Notes under the pieces: generated by a model
The model's database searches: none
Told to the model about the DNA's origin: nothing
What the model saw: only the letters and a program-made list of their open reading frames with translations
In this document: piece after piece, positions 6,113 to 7,644 of the stretch
Numbering within the stretch: the first letter of the stretch is position 1
Layout: the number at the start of each line of letters is the position of its first letter
Position numbers and translations under genes: made by a program
From: Alphaproteobacteria bacterium
GTDB lineage: Bacteria > Pseudomonadota > Alphaproteobacteria > Sphingomonadales > Sphingomonadaceae
Length of the DNA: 7,644 bases
Direction of reading: 5' to 3'
Assembly: GCA_018828205.1 (NCBI GenBank)
Contig: JAHJWA010000389.1
Location: 1-7,644 of the forward strand

Positions 6113-6151
6113 GTTGTTGCCGCCCGTTGTTGCCGCCAGTTGTTGCCTAGG
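6113..6151 (+). repeat. Three tandem 13-bp repeats (GTTGTTGCC core) upstream of valS
   Basis: Copies are GTTGTTGCCGCCC (6113-6125), GTTGTTGCCGCCA (6126-6138) and GTTGTTGCCTAGG (6139-6151). The first nine bases are identical in all three, and the first two copies match at 12 of 13. The array ends 27 bases before the valS ATG, where core promoter elements or an activator site would lie. It may be an iteron-like regulatory array or simple replication slippage. It is non-coding in the frames of both flanking genes. Confidence 0.7.
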
Positions 6152-6166
6152 GGCAGACCCGCTGGC

Positions 6167-6171
6167 AAAGG
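6167..6171 (+). promoter_or_regulatory. Probable ribosome binding site for valS (AAAGG)
   Basis: AAAGG ends 7 bases before the ATG at 6179. It is a partial Shine-Dalgarno match at ideal spacing, and it supports that ATG as the valS start. Confidence 0.5.
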
Positions 6172-6178
6172 CGCTGGC

Positions 6179-7644
6179 ATGAGCACCGATCTTCCGACGA
6201 CTTTCGACCCCGCCGACATCGAGGCGCGCTGGTATTCCCATTGGGAGCAGAACGGGCTGTTCCGCCCCGACCGTCCGGGCGCCGAGGCCTACACCATCGT
6301 CAACCCGCCGCCCAACGTCACCGGGTCGCTGCACATCGGCCATGCGCTCGACAACACGCTGCAGGACATCATGATCCGCTACGAGCGGCTGCGCGGCAAG
6401 GATGCGTTGTGGGTGGTGGGCACCGACCACGCCGGGATCGCCACGCAGATGGTGGTCGAGCGCCGGTTGGAAGCGCAGCAGGACAGGCGCAGCAATTACA
6501 CCCGCGAGCAATTCATCGCCAAGGTCTGGGAGTGGAAGGAAGAAAGCGGCGGCACCATCACCGGTCAGCTGCGCCGGCTGGGCTGCTCGATGGACTGGTC
6601 GCGCGAGCAGTTCACCATGGACGAGCATTTCTCGAAAGCCGTGCTCAAGACCTTCGTCGATCTCCACAAGGACGGGCTGATCTACCGCGACAAGCGGCTG
6701 GTCAATTGGGACCCCAAGCTCAAGACCGCGATCTCCGATCTCGAGGTCGAGACGCAGGATGTGAAGGGCCAGTTCTGGCACTTCCGCTATCCGCTGGCCG
6801 ACGGGGTCACGCTCGAAAGCGGCGCGGATCACATCGTCGTCGCCACCACCCGTCCCGAGACCATGCTCGCCGATATGGCGGTCGCGGTGCATCCTGGCGA
6901 CGAGCGCTATGCCAGCGTGGTCGGCAAGGAGGTCGTCCTCCCGATCACCGGCCGCCGCGTTCCGATCGTCGCCGACGAGCACGCCGATCCCGAGCTGGGC
7001 AGCGGCGCGGTCAAGATCACCCCGGGGCATGATTTCAACGATTTCGAGGTCGGCAAGCGCGCCGGGATCGCACCGGGCGACATGCTCAACATGCTCGATG
7101 CCGAGGCCAATGTCTGCCAGACCGCCGACGGGCTGGTGCCGCAAGAATTCCTCGGCCTGCACCGCTTCAAACGCAATGGCGCGAACGGCGCGCGCGAGCT
7201 GGTCGTCGAGCGGATGAAGGAGCAGGGCTTCCTCATCCCGCACATCGCGAAGACCAAGGACGGCGAGGAGCAGCAGCTCGATTCCGAACCGCGCACCATC
7301 GCCACCCCCTTCGGCGACCGCGGCGGGGTGGTGATCGAACCCTGGCTGACCGACCAATGGTATGTCGACGCCGCCGAGCTCGCCAGGGCGCCGCTCGCGG
7401 CGGTGAAGAACGGCGAGGTCGAGATCGTCCCCAAGTCCTGGGAGAAGACCTTCTTCAACTGGATGGAGAACATCCAGCCTTGGTGCGTCTCGCGCCAGCT
7501 GTGGTGGGGGCACCGGATCCCCGCGTGGTACGATGCGGACGGCAAGGCCTATGTCGCGCTGACCGAAGCCGAAGCGCGCGCGCAGGCGGGCGACGGCGTC
7601 GAACTGACCCGCGACGAGGACGTGCTCGACACCTGGTTCTCCAG
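6179..7644 (+). CDS. valS: Valyl-tRNA synthetase, 3' end cut by the window
   Basis: This class I aminoacyl-tRNA synthetase charges tRNA-Val with valine in the cytoplasm. The visible 488 codons cover roughly the first half of the usual 870-950 residue enzyme. After a short N-terminus (FDPADIEARWY) comes the NPPPNVTGSLHIGHALD block with the HIGH signature at residues 52-55 (ATP binding), then GTDHAGIATQ, typical of ValRS rather than IleRS or LeuRS. The inserted CP1 editing domain, which hydrolyses mischarged threonyl-tRNA, contains ATTRPETM (222-229) and GSGAVKITPGHDFND. The Rossmann core resumes with WCVSRQLWWGHRIPAW (435-450) and LDTWFS at the window edge. The KMSKS loop, anticodon-binding domain and C-terminal coiled coil lie outside. 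The reading frame is intact, with no sign of decay. It diverges from the mla operon. Confidence 0.97.
   Translation, partial: MSTDLPTTFDPADIEARWYSHWEQNGLFRPDRPGAEAYTIVNPPPNVTGSLHIGHALDNTLQDIMIRYERLRGKDALWVVGTDHAGIATQMVVERRLEAQQDRRSNYTREQFIAKVWEWKEESGGTITGQLRRLGCSMDWSREQFTMDEHFSKAVLKTFVDLHKDGLIYRDKRLVNWDPKLKTAISDLEVETQDVKGQFWHFRYPLADGVTLESGADHIVVATTRPETMLADMAVAVHPGDERYASVVGKEVVLPITGRRVPIVADEHADPELGSGAVKITPGHDFNDFEVGKRAGIAPGDMLNMLDAEANVCQTADGLVPQEFLGLHRFKRNGANGARELVVERMKEQGFLIPHIAKTKDGEEQQLDSEPRTIATPFGDRGGVVIEPWLTDQWYVDAAELARAPLAAVKNGEVEIVPKSWEKTFFNWMENIQPWCVSRQLWWGHRIPAWYDADGKAYVALTEAEARAQAGDGVELTRDEDVLDTWFS

Larger units (their letters stand above)
6042..6178. promoter_or_regulatory. Divergent intergenic region between mlaE and valS
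   Basis: These 137 bases must hold the promoters of both the mla operon (minus) and valS (plus), since the two genes diverge and nothing else lies between them. No strong sigma70 consensus is visible. The best minus-strand candidate is weak: TTGTGG (6079-6074), 17 bases, then CATAGG (6056-6051), three of six matches each, which would start transcription almost at the mlaE ATG. No tRNA-like T-box or long leader peptide is evident before valS. The region contains three tandem 13-bp repeats and the start-codon inverted repeat. Confidence 0.6.

Noticed and set aside
6042..6178. T-box or attenuator leader upstream of valS
   Set aside because: The gap is too short for a T-box, there is no leader peptide with valine codons, and no terminator hairpin with a T-run precedes valS.
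5061..6182. 373-residue plus-strand open frame opposite mlaE
   Set aside because: The minus-strand mlaE has clear STAS and permease motifs. The plus-strand product is Asp/Arg/His/Gln-rich with no fold signature.
5894..7513. 539-residue minus-strand open frame opposite valS and the mlaE 5' end
   Set aside because: It lies opposite the unmistakable valS coding sequence, its product has no recognisable motif, and it is rich in Arg, Asp, Ala, Gly and His as expected from reading GC-rich codons backwards.
1..7644. CRISPR array, tRNA or rRNA gene, insertion sequence, prophage or defence genes
   Set aside because: No spaced direct repeats, cloverleaf-like segments, transposase motifs or terminal inverted repeats were seen. 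Coding sequence accounts for almost the whole window.

Overview
The window is a GC-rich, densely packed stretch of bacterial chromosome, most likely from an alphaproteobacterium of the order Sphingomonadales (Erythrobacteraceae-like). The pointers are an ATP12-family F1-ATPase assembly chaperone (a family of mitochondria and alphaproteobacteria), a STAS-MlaE fusion permease, and a four-gene lipid-transporter operon laid out like LinKLMN of Sphingobium. The taxon is an inference; no rRNA or other marker is present.

Layout. (1) Positions 1-2381, plus strand: a four-gene operon-like run joined by 4-8 bp stop/start overlaps. It holds the 3' part of an RluA-family 23S rRNA pseudouridine synthase with a long lysine-rich tail, a HAD-family phosphatase, a 70-residue two-helix membrane protein of unknown function, and the ATP12 chaperone. 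(2) Positions 2382-2483: a short convergent intergenic gap with a C/G-rich hairpin that overlaps a four-run G-quadruplex motif. It is probably a dispersed repeat or terminator. (3) Positions 6041 down to 2484, minus strand: an operon for a Mla/MCE-type ABC lipid transporter in the order mlaE (STAS fused to permease), mlaF (ATPase), mlaD (MCE substrate-binding protein with a long helical tail), and an auxiliary lipoprotein. Neighbours overlap by 1 bp or are separated by 8 bp. (4) Positions 6042-6178: a divergent promoter region with three tandem 13-bp repeats and a perfect 7-bp inverted repeat that covers the mlaE start codon. (5) From 6179 to the window end, plus strand: the first 488 codons of valyl-tRNA synthetase (valS).

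Functionally, the Mla-type proteins should form one envelope machine. MlaE and MlaF make the inner-membrane ABC core, with the STAS domain standing in for a separate MlaB. MlaD binds lipid in the periplasm, and the lipoprotein probably links to the outer membrane or stabilises the complex. The plus-strand genes are housekeeping (rRNA modification, metabolite repair or phosphoglycolate-type dephosphorylation, ATP synthase assembly, tRNA charging). I found no mobile element, CRISPR array, RNA gene or defence system, and nothing I can defend as a wholly undescribed system. The least explained items are the 70-residue membrane protein and the repeat-bearing valS/mlaE intergenic region.
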